This document shows positions 8,319-16,516 of a DNA stretch of 36,089 bases, in pieces (positions within the stretch are counted from its first letter, which is position 1; each line of letters begins with the position of its first letter). The stretch covers positions 1 to 36,089 of the IMG/VR virus record IMGVR_UViG_3300048587_001133; one strand, 5' to 3'. A program made the translations under genes and the position numbers. A model generated the notes under the pieces. The model saw only the letters and a program-made list of their open reading frames with translations, had not been told where the DNA came from and ran no database searches. The DNA comes from a virus.

Positions 8319-9677
8319 ATGCAGATCGAAACTCGACCCATTGACAGTATCAAGCCGTATCCGGGCAACCCGCGCCAGAACGATGAAGCGGTGGACGCCG
8401 TGGTAGCGTCACTGCGCGAGTTCGGGTTCCGCCAGCCTATCGTGGTGGACCCCGACGGGGTGATCATCGTCGGGCACACTCGGTTCAAGGCGGCGCTGAA
8501 GCTCGGGCTCAAGCAGGTGCCGGTGCACGTGGCCACCGACCTGACGCCGGCGCAGGTGAAGGCCTATCGCATCGCGGACAACGCGACCAACGAGATAGCT
8601 CAATGGGACTATCAGTTGCTCCCCATCGAACTGTCGTCCTTGCAGGAGATGAGCTTCGATTTGGGCCTGCTGGGTTTCGACCCAGAGAAACTCAAGGAGT
8701 TGATGTCGGGCGACGTCACGGACGGCCTGACCGATCCCGACGATGTGCCGCTTCCGCCTGACGCGGCCGTCACGCAACCCGGCGACCTCTGGATTCTGGG
8801 CAACCACCGTCTGCTCTGTGGCGACAGCAGCAAGGCGGAGGATGTGGATCGGCTGCTCGACGGCGCCCCGATCCATCTGGTCAACACCGATCCGCCCTAC
8901 AACGTGAAAGTTGAACCGCGCAGCAACAACGCGATCGCCGCGGGGCTGTCCTCGTTCCAGGCGTCCAACACCAAGCCACAGAACCATCACCAGTCGTTCG
9001 ACGCGGCGCGGGGCGCGTTCAATCCTGCCAAGGTCGCGAAGAAGCTGCGGCCCAAGGATCGGCCCCTGGCCAATGATTTTGTCAGCGACGAGGCGTTCGA
9101 GCAGATGCTCGACGCGTGGTTCGGGAACATGTCGCGTGTGCTGCTGCCCGGGCATGGGTTTTACATTTGGGGTGGCTTCAGCAACGTCGCCAACTACCCG
9201 GGCCCGCTGAAGCGCTGCGGCCTGTACTTCAGCCAGACGATCATCTGGGACAAGCAACATCCCGTCCTCACGCGCAAAGACTTTTTGACAGCGCATGAAT
9301 GGTGCTTCTACGGATGGAAGGAGGGTGCGGCACACCGGTTTTTCGGCCCGAACAACGCCACGGATCTCTGGCACGTCAAGAAAATCCCGCCGCAGCAGAC
9401 GGAGCACTTGACGTCCAAACCTGCTGAACTCGCGGTTCGCGCGATTCAGTACTCATCGCTCGCAGGCGAAAACGTTCTGGACCTTTTCGGCGGCAGTGGC
9501 TCCACGCTCATCGGCGCGGAGCGGACTGGACGCCGTGCCTACCTGATGGAGTTGGACACCCTCTATTGTGATTTGATCGTCGAGCGCTACCAGCGGTTCT
9601 CCGGCAAACCGGCGGTGCTGGAGCGAACGGGAACGTCGCCCATTCCCGTCGGCGCTCGCGAGGAGAACATGCGATGA
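8319..9677 (+). CDS. ParB-domain DNA adenine methyltransferase
   Basis: 452 residues from ATG 8319 with GGAG six bases upstream; the frame extends back to a GTG at 8307. N-terminal ParB/sulfiredoxin-like domain (about 1-115) with IKPYPGNPRQND, GVIIVGHTRFKAALKLG and AYRIADNATNE. The methyltransferase follows: NTDPPYNV (motif IV, near 190), then SAM-binding DLFGGSGST near 388, so the order is the beta class and DPPY favours N6-adenine. No nuclease partner of its own is apparent. Such phage-borne orphan enzymes are usually read as protection against host restriction or as regulators. The stop overlaps the HNH gene by ATGA. Confidence 0.9.
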   Translation: MQIETRPIDSIKPYPGNPRQNDEAVDAVVASLREFGFRQPIVVDPDGVIIVGHTRFKAALKLGLKQVPVHVATDLTPAQVKAYRIADNATNEIAQWDYQLLPIELSSLQEMSFDLGLLGFDPEKLKELMSGDVTDGLTDPDDVPLPPDAAVTQPGDLWILGNHRLLCGDSSKAEDVDRLLDGAPIHLVNTDPPYNVKVEPRSNNAIAAGLSSFQASNTKPQNHHQSFDAARGAFNPAKVAKKLRPKDRPLANDFVSDEAFEQMLDAWFGNMSRVLLPGHGFYIWGGFSNVANYPGPLKRCGLYFSQTIIWDKQHPVLTRKDFLTAHEWCFYGWKEGAAHRFFGPNNATDLWHVKKIPPQQTEHLTSKPAELAVRAIQYSSLAGENVLDLFGGSGSTLIGAERTGRRAYLMELDTLYCDLIVERYQRFSGKPAVLERTGTSPIPVGAREENMR

Positions 9678-10150
9678 AAGCGGCGGCACGAGGTTACGTC
9701 ACGGAGTACGGCTACCGGCGCTTTCGGCTGCGGGATGGAACGATGAAGTTTGAGCACGTGCTGGTGTGGGAACGACATCACGGCCCGGTACCCGCGGGCA
9801 TGGAGATTCACCACATCAACGGGGACAAGCTCGACAACCGGATCGAGAACCTGCTGCTGGTCACCCGGCTGCAGCACAAGCGCATTGAGACGGGCTGCTA
9901 CCTGTTCAAAGGCGAATGGTGGAAGCGATGCCGTCGTTGCCGCTGGTACCGCCCGGTTGATTCCGAGTTTTACGTCTACCCCGGCAGAAATGGCGCGATG
10001 GGTATCTGCAAGCGCTGCGCGATCGAAGTTGCCGTCCGCAACAAGCAGCGCCGCAAGCGGCAACGTGCTGCTGCCCCCGGTTCCGGAGTCGCTTCTTCAC
10101 ACGAGAAAACCCCAACCGTCGTGGCTGGGGTAGAGGTGGAGTCGAACTGA
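9674..10150 (+). CDS. HNH endonuclease
   Basis: 158 residues beginning at an ATGA overlap with the methyltransferase. The core is an HNH nuclease of the phage type: GYRRFRLRDGTMKFEHVLVWERHHGPVPAGMEIHHINGDKLDN, with the HH pair near 45 and the Asn of NRIENLLLV. A Cys-rich knuckle (CRRCRWYR and CKRCAIEV) follows. HNH nucleases placed near terminase genes are often part of the packaging machinery, although the minus-strand block separates this one from the terminase. Its last codons overlap a minus-strand terminator, so the C-terminal tail (about residues 145-158) may be non-native. Confidence 0.85.
   Translation: MKAAARGYVTEYGYRRFRLRDGTMKFEHVLVWERHHGPVPAGMEIHHINGDKLDNRIENLLLVTRLQHKRIETGCYLFKGEWWKRCRRCRWYRPVDSEFYVYPGRNGAMGICKRCAIEVAVRNKQRRKRQRAAAPGSGVASSHEKTPTVVAGVEVESN
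10105..10130 (-). terminator. Terminator of the minus-strand small-gene operon
   Basis: On the minus strand, CCCCAGCC pairs with GGTTGGGG (one G-T pair) around the loop ACGAC, then TTTTC follows. It lies 34 bp past the stop of the HARE-HTH gene at 10165 and inside the 3' end of the convergent HNH gene. Confidence 0.75.
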
Positions 10151-10164
10151 TGTTGACTTGGCGT

Positions 10165-10677
10165 CTACTTGCCCGTGCTGGCGAAGAGCCCACGGTCGGT
10201 CTTGCGGAACCGGGCGTCGGCGCCCTTGGCTCCGGTCTCGCGCAGGATGGCGGCGTACAGCGTGGCGTGCGGGGTCTTGCCCTTGGGGCTGGACCACAGG
10301 CCCTTGGCGGTGACCGCGTCCACCATCTGCTTGGCGGTCATCGGCTCGGTGGACTCGGCCAGGACCTGCGCGGCGGCGTCGAGCAGGCTGAGCTTCCTGG
10401 GCTTGGCCGGGTCGCGCGGCTTGCGGGCCTTCTTCTCCACCGTCGTGGTGTTGGCCTCGGGCTTGCTGGGCTCGGCCTTTTCAGCCTGTGGCTTATTGCC
10501 AGCCTTGACTTCACCACGCAGGCGCTGGGCCGACTTGATCCGCACCTTCTTGTTGGTGGACATGTTCGTGGCTTCCCACCCGCCGTGGCGACTCTCGGCG
10601 TCGATGCGGACCGGCACGACTTTGTCGCTGACTTTGGCCAGGTAGGTCCCGCCGATGGTGATCTCGTTCTTTTTCAT
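10165..10677 (-). CDS. HARE-HTH domain protein
   Basis: 170 residues with AGGAG upstream of the start. The N-terminal 55 residues ([20 protein letters not shown] then [17 protein letters not shown]) form a small beta domain. A basic Lys/Pro-rich linker follows (about 60-95). The C-terminus (about 95-165) is a HARE-HTH winged helix: [58 protein letters not shown]. This domain is known from RNA polymerase delta, ASXL and restriction-linked proteins, and is thought to bind DNA. It ends a four-gene operon. The satellite carries a shorter relative at 31533-31823 that lacks the N-terminal domain. Confidence 0.85.
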   Translation of the reverse strand: MKKNEITIGGTYLAKVSDKVVPVRIDAESRHGGWEATNMSTNKKVRIKSAQRLRGEVKAGNKPQAEKAEPSKPEANTTTVEKKARKPRDPAKPRKLSLLDAAAQVLAESTEPMTAKQMVDAVTAKGLWSSPKGKTPHATLYAAILRETGAKGADARFRKTDRGLFASTGK

Positions 10678-10734
10678 GATGCAATCTCCTGTGGCCGAAT
10701 TTTGTTCCGGGGGGCTGGCCAGGCCTCTTGGGTC

Positions 10735-11016
10735 TCACTCGGTGAAGCGGTACAGCTCCTGGGCGTAGGCGTGGATGTCGCTGTTCGTCCCGCGGAAGCC
10801 CTCGGTGCGCTGGTGGAGGATTTCCGCCAGGTCGATGATGGTGGTGTCGTCGGCCCGGGCAGCGATCTCCCATGTCTTCCACGCGAGCTGGTCGCGTTTC
10901 GGATCTCGGATGATCGAGTCGATGCGGATGACGCTGCTGCGTTTGGCGTCTCGGCGGTCGCGCTCGATGGTGAGCGTGCCGGCCTGGCCTTCGATCTCGA
11001 TGCGCTTCGTCTGCAT
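10735..11016 (-). CDS. Conserved small protein, HARE-HTH partner
   Basis: 93 residues preceded by GGGAG. Beta-rich N-terminus (RIEIEGQAGTLTIERDRR), then RIDSIIRDPKRDQLAWKTWEIAARADD and a helical end (LAEILHQRTEGFRGTNSDIH, ELYRFTE). No known fold. A clear relative follows the same gene order in the satellite at 31872-32141, with shared TWEI, LAE-LHQRTEG, DIH and ELYRF positions, so the pair with the HARE-HTH gene is a conserved module. Function unknown. Confidence 0.8.
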   Translation of the reverse strand: MQTKRIEIEGQAGTLTIERDRRDAKRSSVIRIDSIIRDPKRDQLAWKTWEIAARADDTTIIDLAEILHQRTEGFRGTNSDIHAYAQELYRFTE

Positions 11017-11046
11017 GGTGTGCTCCCTGTAGGTGGTGCGTGCTGT

Positions 11047-11370
11047 TCAGCGTGCGGCCTTGACGGCGCGGCGCAGGCGTCGCCACTCGACGCTGGTGAC
11101 CATCTGGTTGTCATGGGCGTCGAGCAGGGTCTGGGCGGCGGCGAGGACCTCGTCCATAGCGGCGTTGCGCTTGGCGGCCCGGCGCTGGGCGTGGTCCTGG
11201 CCCGCGTCGAACGCGGCCGTCAGCGCATCACAGACGCCCCAGACCGATACCTCGTGAAAGTCGAGGCGGTCGGCCCGCTGTGTCTCGAGCGTTTCGATGA
11301 ACAGGTGCTTCCTGGCAATCTCGGCGAGCGTCTCGCCGGTGGTCTTGGCGGTGGGCTTCGGGCTGGTCAT
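11047..11370 (-). CDS. Small hypothetical protein, DUF6900-like
   Basis: 107 residues, AGGAG upstream, 30 bp from each neighbour in the minus-strand operon. The middle (LAEIARKHLFIETLETQRAD, RLDFHEVSVWGVCDALTAAFDAG) resembles the small family I recall as DUF6900, which is found in phage and plasmid early regions; that label should be checked. A basic helical C-terminus follows (SVEWRRLRRAVKAAR). No catalytic residues are apparent. Confidence 0.75.
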   Translation of the reverse strand: MTSPKPTAKTTGETLAEIARKHLFIETLETQRADRLDFHEVSVWGVCDALTAAFDAGQDHAQRRAAKRNAAMDEVLAAAQTLLDAHDNQMVTSVEWRRLRRAVKAAR

Positions 11371-11400
11371 GGCGTGCTCCTGGAAAGGGGTGCGTGGTGT

Positions 11401-11628
11401 TCAGGCCTGTCCGGGGGCGGGGGCGGCGGCGGCGGCGGGTACGAACAGGTCGCCGGCGTGCCAGACCTCCTGGCCGTTGGCGGTCTGGACCAGGTAGCTC
11501 CAGGCGGCGGTGCCGTTGCGGCGGAAGGTGTTGACCTCCACCACCCGGCCTGGCTCGCCGTCGAGCTTGGAAACCACCAGGGCGCCGTGCTCGAGGTTCG
11601 TGGTCGCGTTGGCCTTAGTCGTCGCCAT
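11401..11628 (-). CDS. Small hypothetical protein, first of the minus-strand operon
   Basis: 75 residues from the ATG at 11628, with AGGAGATACGAG directly before it. The frame is open further upstream, but the ribosome site and composition favour this start. Small beta-barrel-like sequence (HGALVVSKLDGEPGRVVEVN, WSYLVQTANGQEVWHAGDL) with an Ala/Pro-rich tail. It resembles short SH3-like proteins. Role unknown. Confidence 0.7.
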   Translation of the reverse strand: MATTKANATTNLEHGALVVSKLDGEPGRVVEVNTFRRNGTAAWSYLVQTANGQEVWHAGDLFVPAAAAAPAPGQA

Positions 11629-11761
11629 CTCGTATCTCCTTTTAAATGCCTTTCTTACATGCACATTGAGCCGGAACCGGCCATGAACATCAAGGCGATC
11701 CAGCCGCATGTGGGGAACTTTCCGATGCACGTAACTGGCGCCCCGGTTGGAGCTTCTGCAC

Positions 11762-12004
11762 ATGCCTGAGAACCCGCACGAGATTCCGCCGCAGGTCGCT
11801 GCCCCGGGCGGCAGTTCCGCGGTCAATCCGGCCTCCCTATCCATTGAGGACATGGCCCGGCTGCTGTCGGCGGCAGGTGGGCGGCGCGTCACGCCCGAGC
11901 AGGTGCAGGCGGATGTCGATGCCGGCGCACCGGTGGGACGGGATGGGCGCATGAACTTGGTGCACTACACGGCCTGGATGGTTCGAGAGGTGCAGGCGAA
12001 TTGA
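11762..12004 (+). CDS. Small DNA-binding-like protein before the terminase (possible small subunit)
   Basis: 80 residues from ATG 11762, with GGAG nine bases upstream; the frame is open from a TTG at 11747. After a Pro-rich start it has LSIEDMARLLSAAGGRRVTPEQVQADVDAGAPVGRDG, then MNLVHYTAWMVREV. The same pattern opens the large terminase that follows (LRVAEAVRMLNSTPLGEVV, DLLKYAAWLFHER), so the two probably share a domain. Its position and small size suggest a terminase small subunit or packaging co-factor. That is an inference. Its stop overlaps the terminase TTG start. Confidence 0.65.
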   Translation: MPENPHEIPPQVAAPGGSSAVNPASLSIEDMARLLSAAGGRRVTPEQVQADVDAGAPVGRDGRMNLVHYTAWMVREVQAN

Positions 12005-14277
12005 GGTTTGACCCACGCCAACTTCGGGTGGCCGAGGCGGTGCGGATGCTCAACTCCACGCCGCTGGGCGAGGTGGTGCAGCCTCATGTCGTCTATCGCC
12101 ACCAGAACCGCGCGGGCTATCGCATCGGTGATGGCAGGAAGATCGACCTGCTCAAGTACGCGGCCTGGCTGTTCCACGAGCGGCACAGCCGAAGCGACGC
12201 GCCTGTGACCGACGCCGACGCGTACGAGAAACACAAGGAGCTGATGAACGCCCGCAGCCGCGCGATGAGCGAATCGTCACGCGACATCGCGGCCGAAGGC
12301 TGGGTGCATCCGCCGGTCAACCCGGATCGCAAGGACGCCTGCCGCCGGAGCTTTCGGGGTTTCTGCGAAGCGTATTTCCCGCAGACGTTTCACCTGGCGT
12401 GGTCGCCGGATCACCTGAAGGTCATCCGCAAGATCGAAACGGCCGTGCTCGAGGGCGGATTGTTCGCCATGGCCATGCCTCGCGGAAGTGGGAAGACGAC
12501 GACCTGCGAGACCGCCTGCCTGTGGGCACTGCTGTACGGCCATCGCGAGTTCGTGGCACTCATCGGTTCCGATGAAGAGCATGCCGCCGACATGCTCGAT
12601 GCCATCAAGAGCGAACTGGAGAACAACGACCTGCTGGAGGAGGATTTTTCCGAGGTCGCTGGCCCGGTTCGTGCCCTGGAGGGCATCCATCAGCGTGCTT
12701 CGGGCCAACTGTTTCGTGGGGCCCGAACCCACATTGGCTGGACGGCCAAGGAGATTGTGCTGCCAACGATCGAAGGATCGGCCGCGGCGGGCGCCATCAT
12801 CAAGGTGGCCGGCATCACCGGTCGCATCCGCGGCATGAAGCACAAGCGGGCAGACGGCGTCACGGTGCGACCGTCGCTGGTGCTGCTGGACGATCCGCAG
12901 ACGGATGAGTCGGCTCGATCGCTGTCGCAGTGCGTGACGCGCGAGCAGATCCTCGCCGGCGCCATCCTCGGCCTGGCCGGACCCGGGCGCAAGATCGCAG
13001 GCCTGATGACACTGACGGTCGTGCGGCCCGACGACATGGCCGATCGCATCCTCGACCGCGAGAAGCACCCTGAATGGCAGGGCGAGCGGACGAAGATGGT
13101 GTACGCCTTCCCCAGCAACGAGAAGCTCTGGCAGCAGTACGCGCAGATTCGGGCGGAGGGTCAGCGCAACGATCGCGGCGTGGTCGAGGCCACCGATTTC
13201 TATCGCCAGCACCAGGCGGAGATGAACGAAGGCGCCCTGATCGCCTGGCCGCAGCGGTTCAACCCTGATGAACTTTCGGCCATTCAACACGCCATGAATC
13301 TCAAGCTGGACCAGGGCGAGGCGGCGTTCTGGGCGGAATATCAGAATGAACCGCTCGCAGATGCCGCGGATGGCGAGACACTGTCGGCCGACGTCATTGC
13401 CGCCAAGACCAACGGCATGAAACGATCCGAGGTGCCGGTGGGCGTCAACCACCTGACCGCCTTCGTGGACGTGCAGGGCAACCTGCTGTTCTGGATGGTC
13501 TGCGGTTGGGAAGACGACTTTTCAGGCTACGTGCTGGACTACGGCGCGTACCCGGATCAGAAGCGGGCATACTTCACGCTGCGCGACGCCAAGCGCACGC
13601 TCATGGCGGTGCATCACGGCACGGGCCAGGAAGGCGCCATCTACGCGGGGCTCGAAGCGCTGACGGGCAACCTGCTCACACGCAAGTATCGGCGCGACGA
13701 CGGGGCGGAGATGGCGATCGAGCGCTGCCTCGTCGATGCCAACTGGGGTAACAGCACGGACGTCGTGTACCAGTTCTGCCGCCAGTCAACCCATTCGGCG
13801 GTGGTCATGCCCAGCCACGGGCGCTACGTCGGCGCGGCCAGCACGCCGTTCTCCGACTACAAGCCCAGGCGCGGCGACCGCGTGGGCCTCCATTGGCGCA
13901 TCCCGAGTGTGCAGGGCAAACGCAACGTGCGGTACACGCTGATCGACACGAATTTCTGGAAAAGCTTCATCCACGCCCGGCTCGCGGTGCCCATGGGCGA
14001 CCCGGGCTGCCTGTCGCTGTTCGCCCCGGCACAGGGCGACCACCGCATGCTGGCCGAGCACCTGACTTCGGAGTACCGCGTCAAGACGCAGGGGCGAGGG
14101 CGGGAACTGGAGGAGTGGAAGCTGCGACTGGCAGGCGCCGACAACCATTTCCTGGACTGCCTGGTGGGCTGTGCTGTGGCGGCGTCGATGCAGGGCGCCA
14201 TCCTGTTCGGCACCGATGCCCGGCAGGCGGCGCGGCCGAGGCTCAAGCTTTCGGACCTCCAGGGGAGGCGGCGATGA
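12001..14277 (+). CDS. Phage terminase large subunit
   Basis: 758 residues from a TTG start that overlaps the upstream stop (TTGA). The N-terminal 60 residues repeat the domain of the preceding small protein. The ATPase part has Walker A MPRGSGKTT near 160, a Walker B SLVLLDDPQTDE near 291 and a TLTVVRPDD stretch as coupling region. The C-terminal nuclease (about 480-735) has AFVDVQGN, CLVDANWGN and DNHFLDCLVG as likely metal ligands. It packages DNA into the prohead. The sequence looks closest to the GpA-like/large terminases of lambda-type portals, which fits the portal downstream. Confidence 0.9.
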   Translation: MRFDPRQLRVAEAVRMLNSTPLGEVVQPHVVYRHQNRAGYRIGDGRKIDLLKYAAWLFHERHSRSDAPVTDADAYEKHKELMNARSRAMSESSRDIAAEGWVHPPVNPDRKDACRRSFRGFCEAYFPQTFHLAWSPDHLKVIRKIETAVLEGGLFAMAMPRGSGKTTTCETACLWALLYGHREFVALIGSDEEHAADMLDAIKSELENNDLLEEDFSEVAGPVRALEGIHQRASGQLFRGARTHIGWTAKEIVLPTIEGSAAAGAIIKVAGITGRIRGMKHKRADGVTVRPSLVLLDDPQTDESARSLSQCVTREQILAGAILGLAGPGRKIAGLMTLTVVRPDDMADRILDREKHPEWQGERTKMVYAFPSNEKLWQQYAQIRAEGQRNDRGVVEATDFYRQHQAEMNEGALIAWPQRFNPDELSAIQHAMNLKLDQGEAAFWAEYQNEPLADAADGETLSADVIAAKTNGMKRSEVPVGVNHLTAFVDVQGNLLFWMVCGWEDDFSGYVLDYGAYPDQKRAYFTLRDAKRTLMAVHHGTGQEGAIYAGLEALTGNLLTRKYRRDDGAEMAIERCLVDANWGNSTDVVYQFCRQSTHSAVVMPSHGRYVGAASTPFSDYKPRRGDRVGLHWRIPSVQGKRNVRYTLIDTNFWKSFIHARLAVPMGDPGCLSLFAPAQGDHRMLAEHLTSEYRVKTQGRGRELEEWKLRLAGADNHFLDCLVGCAVAASMQGAILFGTDARQAARPRLKLSDLQGRRR

Positions 14278-14438
14278 CCACACCATCAACACCGCCCGCG
14301 AAGGGTCTGACTTGCCCGCGATGTGGCTGTCAGCACTTCTCGGTGGCCTACACGCGCCCCCGGCCTGGTTTCATCCTGCGTGCCCGTGACTGCCGGCACT
14401 GTGGCAAGCGCATCATCACCCGAGAACAGGTCCACTGA
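14274..14438 (+). CDS. NrdR-like zinc-ribbon small protein
   Basis: 54 residues starting on an ATGA overlap with the terminase and preceded by GGAGG. The sequence CPRCGC, then a VAYTRPRPGFILRARDC segment, then CRHCGKRIITREQ matches the zinc ribbon of NrdR and of small phage activators such as Ogr/Delta. It lacks the ATP-cone part of NrdR. I infer a DNA-binding late regulator; this is unproven. Confidence 0.75.
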   Translation: MTTPSTPPAKGLTCPRCGCQHFSVAYTRPRPGFILRARDCRHCGKRIITREQVH

Positions 14439-14470
14439 ACCCGAACCGGGTGAATCGAACCGGGGGGGCT

Positions 14471-14488
14471 GGTTACACCGCTGTAACC
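14471..14488. promoter_or_regulatory. Perfect inverted repeat, operator-like
   Basis: GGTTACA and TGTAACC flank CCGC, a perfect 7-bp dyad, and a third GTAACC lies about 25 bp downstream. It sits in the 112-bp gap between the zinc-ribbon gene and the next small gene, with no T run, so a protein-binding site is more likely than a terminator. Confidence 0.5.
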
Positions 14489-14550
14489 ATTTCAGCCGGG
14501 ACCTGCCCGTCAGTAACCACCGCACCCATTCGATCTGTCCTTAAAGGGTG

Positions 14551-14787
14551 ATGACAACCCTCGCGCTTGATCCATCGACGTGGCCTCCGGGCCTGACCCG
14601 TGCCGCCATGCATCACTGCCCGCTGTCGCTGCGCGAAGACGCCGTGCAGGCCGCGTGGCTCGCCCATGCCGAAGGTCGCAAGCCCGACTCGGCGGTGCGG
14701 GCCCTGCTGCGGCACGAACAGCGTCACAACGCGGCCAAACCCAACTTCGACCTGTGTCCAACCGACCGGGTGCGACGTCGGTTCTGA
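14551..14787 (+). CDS. Small hypothetical protein
   Basis: 78 residues from ATG 14551 after an AAAGGG ribosome-like site (a GTG at 14548 adds one residue). It has WPPGLTRAAMHHCPLSLREDAVQAAWLAHAEGR and an Arg/His-rich end (LLRHEQRHNAAKPNFDLCPTD). Unrecognised. Such short genes between terminase and portal are common. Confidence 0.55.
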   Translation: MTTLALDPSTWPPGLTRAAMHHCPLSLREDAVQAAWLAHAEGRKPDSAVRALLRHEQRHNAAKPNFDLCPTDRVRRRF

Positions 14788-14821
14788 CCCCCCGGCCCCC
14801 GGAAGCTCGGAAGCTCAACCC

Positions 14822-15019
14822 ATGGCAGACGAACTGGACCAATCGATCCGTGAGAACGCCGCCGGCCCCAAGCGGGCCAAGGGTGACAGTTCCGAGATGG
14901 AGCAGCACTCGCTGCAGGACCAGATCGCCGCCGACCGGTATCTGGCCAGCAAGGGCGCCACCAAGCGCAAGGGCCTGGGCGCCATCTTCAAGAAGCTCAT
15001 TCCGCCGGGAACCGTCTGA
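14822..15019 (+). CDS. Small hypothetical protein before the portal
   Basis: 65 residues, ATG 14822, with its stop abutting the portal start. Acidic and helical (DELDQSIRENAAGPKRAKGD, HSLQDQIAADRYLASKGATK) with a basic end (RKGLGAIFKKLIPPGTV). This is the slot of gpW-like joining proteins, but the sequence is not clearly gpW. Function unknown. Confidence 0.65.
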   Translation: MADELDQSIRENAAGPKRAKGDSSEMEQHSLQDQIAADRYLASKGATKRKGLGAIFKKLIPPGTV

Positions 15020-16516
15020 ATGTTTCGTTGGCTCCGCAATCTCGCTGCACCGACTCAGCCGCAACGCGCTGCCGGCGCGGGGTTGCGCATCGTCCGCGCC
15101 GGTTCCACGCGCTCAATCAGGGCCCGCTACGACGCCGCTCAGACCAACAGCGACAACCGTCGTCACTGGGCCAACGCCGACGGCCTGTCCCCCAACGCCG
15201 CCATCAGCCCCGAAGTCCGGCGCGTGCTGCGGAATCGGGCCCGGTACGAGGTGGCGAACAACTCGTATGCCCGCGGCATCGTGCTCACCTTGGCGAACGA
15301 TGTGATCGGCACGGGCCCGCGGCTGCAGATGTTGACCCCCGACCCCACGGCGAACCGCACCATCGAACTGGCATTTGCCGAATGGGCCGACGCCGTGGGG
15401 CTTGCCTCCAAGCTCCGGACGATGCGCATGGCACGCGCCGACTCCGGTGAAGCGTTCGGCATTCTCACCAGCAACCCCGACGTGCGGGTACCCGTGCAAC
15501 TGGACCTGCGCCTGGTGGAGGCCGACCAGGTCGCCTCACCGCTGGTATTGACTCGCCAGGGCCAGCCGGTGGACGGCATTGTGTTCGACCGCTTCGGCAA
15601 TCCCATCGAGTACCACGTGCTGCGTCAGCACCCCGGTGACGGCGCCTCGCTGGCTCGATCGGCTGCCGACTTCGACCGCATCCCCGCCCCGGGAGTGCTG
15701 CACTATTTCCGGGGGGACCGACCGGGTCAGGCGCGGGGTATCCCCGACATCACGCCCGCTCTACCCCTGTTCGCGCAGCTGCGGCGCTACACCCTGGCGG
15801 TGATCGCCGCCGCCGAGACCGCCGCTGACTTCGCGGCCGTGCTCTACACCGACGCTCCGGCCAACGGCGAAGCTGATCCGGTCGAACCCATGGACCTGGT
15901 CGAACTCGAACACCGCATGGCCACCGTGCTGCCGGGCGGTTGGAAGTTGGGGCAGGTGACGGCCGAGCAGCCGGCGACCACGTACGGCGAGTTCAAGCGC
16001 GAGATCCTCAACGAGATCGCTCGCTGCCTGAACATGCCCTACAACATCGCCGCGGGCAATTCCTCGGGCTACAACTACGCCTCGGGTCGCCTCGATCACC
16101 AGACCTACTACAAGGCCATTCGCGTCGAGCAGCACCACCTGCAGACCACGGTGCTGGACCGCATCCTGCGCGCCTGGCTGGACGAGGCCACGCTGGTGGA
16201 AGGCCTGCTGCCGCAGTCGATGCGCACCCGTGACCCCGGCGCCCTGCACTTCGCCCACACCTGGTTCTGGGACGGCCACGAACATGTGGACCCCGCCAAG
16301 GAAGCGAACGCTCAGGCCACGCGCCTGTCGAACCACACCACCACCCTGGCCATCGAGTACGCCCGGCAAGGTCGTGACTGGGAAGAGCAACTGCGTCAGC
16401 GCGCCGCCGAGGTGGGGCTCATGCGTGAACTGGGCCTGACCCTCGCTGACGCGCAGCCCAATACCGATCCCAACCAGGAGGACACGGATGTCGAAGATCC
16501 GGCCCAAGCCGCCTGA
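15020..16516 (+). CDS. Portal protein, lambda family
   Basis: 498 residues. Typical lambda-type (Phage_portal_2) features: an N-terminal RYDAAQTNSDNRRHWANADG, RNRARYEVANNSYARGIVLTLANDVIGTGP, DSGEAFGIL, RLVEADQVASP, EYHVLR, VLHYFRGDRPGQARGIPDITPAL and LNMPYNIAAGNSSGYNYASGRLDHQ. It forms the ring at the capsid vertex through which DNA passes and to which the tail attaches. It overlaps the next gene by 29 bases. No portal is present in the inserted element. Confidence 0.93.
   Translation: MFRWLRNLAAPTQPQRAAGAGLRIVRAGSTRSIRARYDAAQTNSDNRRHWANADGLSPNAAISPEVRRVLRNRARYEVANNSYARGIVLTLANDVIGTGPRLQMLTPDPTANRTIELAFAEWADAVGLASKLRTMRMARADSGEAFGILTSNPDVRVPVQLDLRLVEADQVASPLVLTRQGQPVDGIVFDRFGNPIEYHVLRQHPGDGASLARSAADFDRIPAPGVLHYFRGDRPGQARGIPDITPALPLFAQLRRYTLAVIAAAETAADFAAVLYTDAPANGEADPVEPMDLVELEHRMATVLPGGWKLGQVTAEQPATTYGEFKREILNEIARCLNMPYNIAAGNSSGYNYASGRLDHQTYYKAIRVEQHHLQTTVLDRILRAWLDEATLVEGLLPQSMRTRDPGALHFAHTWFWDGHEHVDPAKEANAQATRLSNHTTTLAIEYARQGRDWEEQLRQRAAEVGLMRELGLTLADAQPNTDPNQEDTDVEDPAQAA

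Noticed and set aside
10110-10150. The minus strand near the HARE-HTH terminator has GTTCGACTCC and CACCTCTACC, like the 3' end of a tRNA or tmRNA, which could be an att remnant.
   Set aside because: The bases around the TTCGACT loop do not form a T stem and no other part of a tRNA or tmRNA can be folded nearby. It is most likely chance within the terminator and the HNH 3' end.
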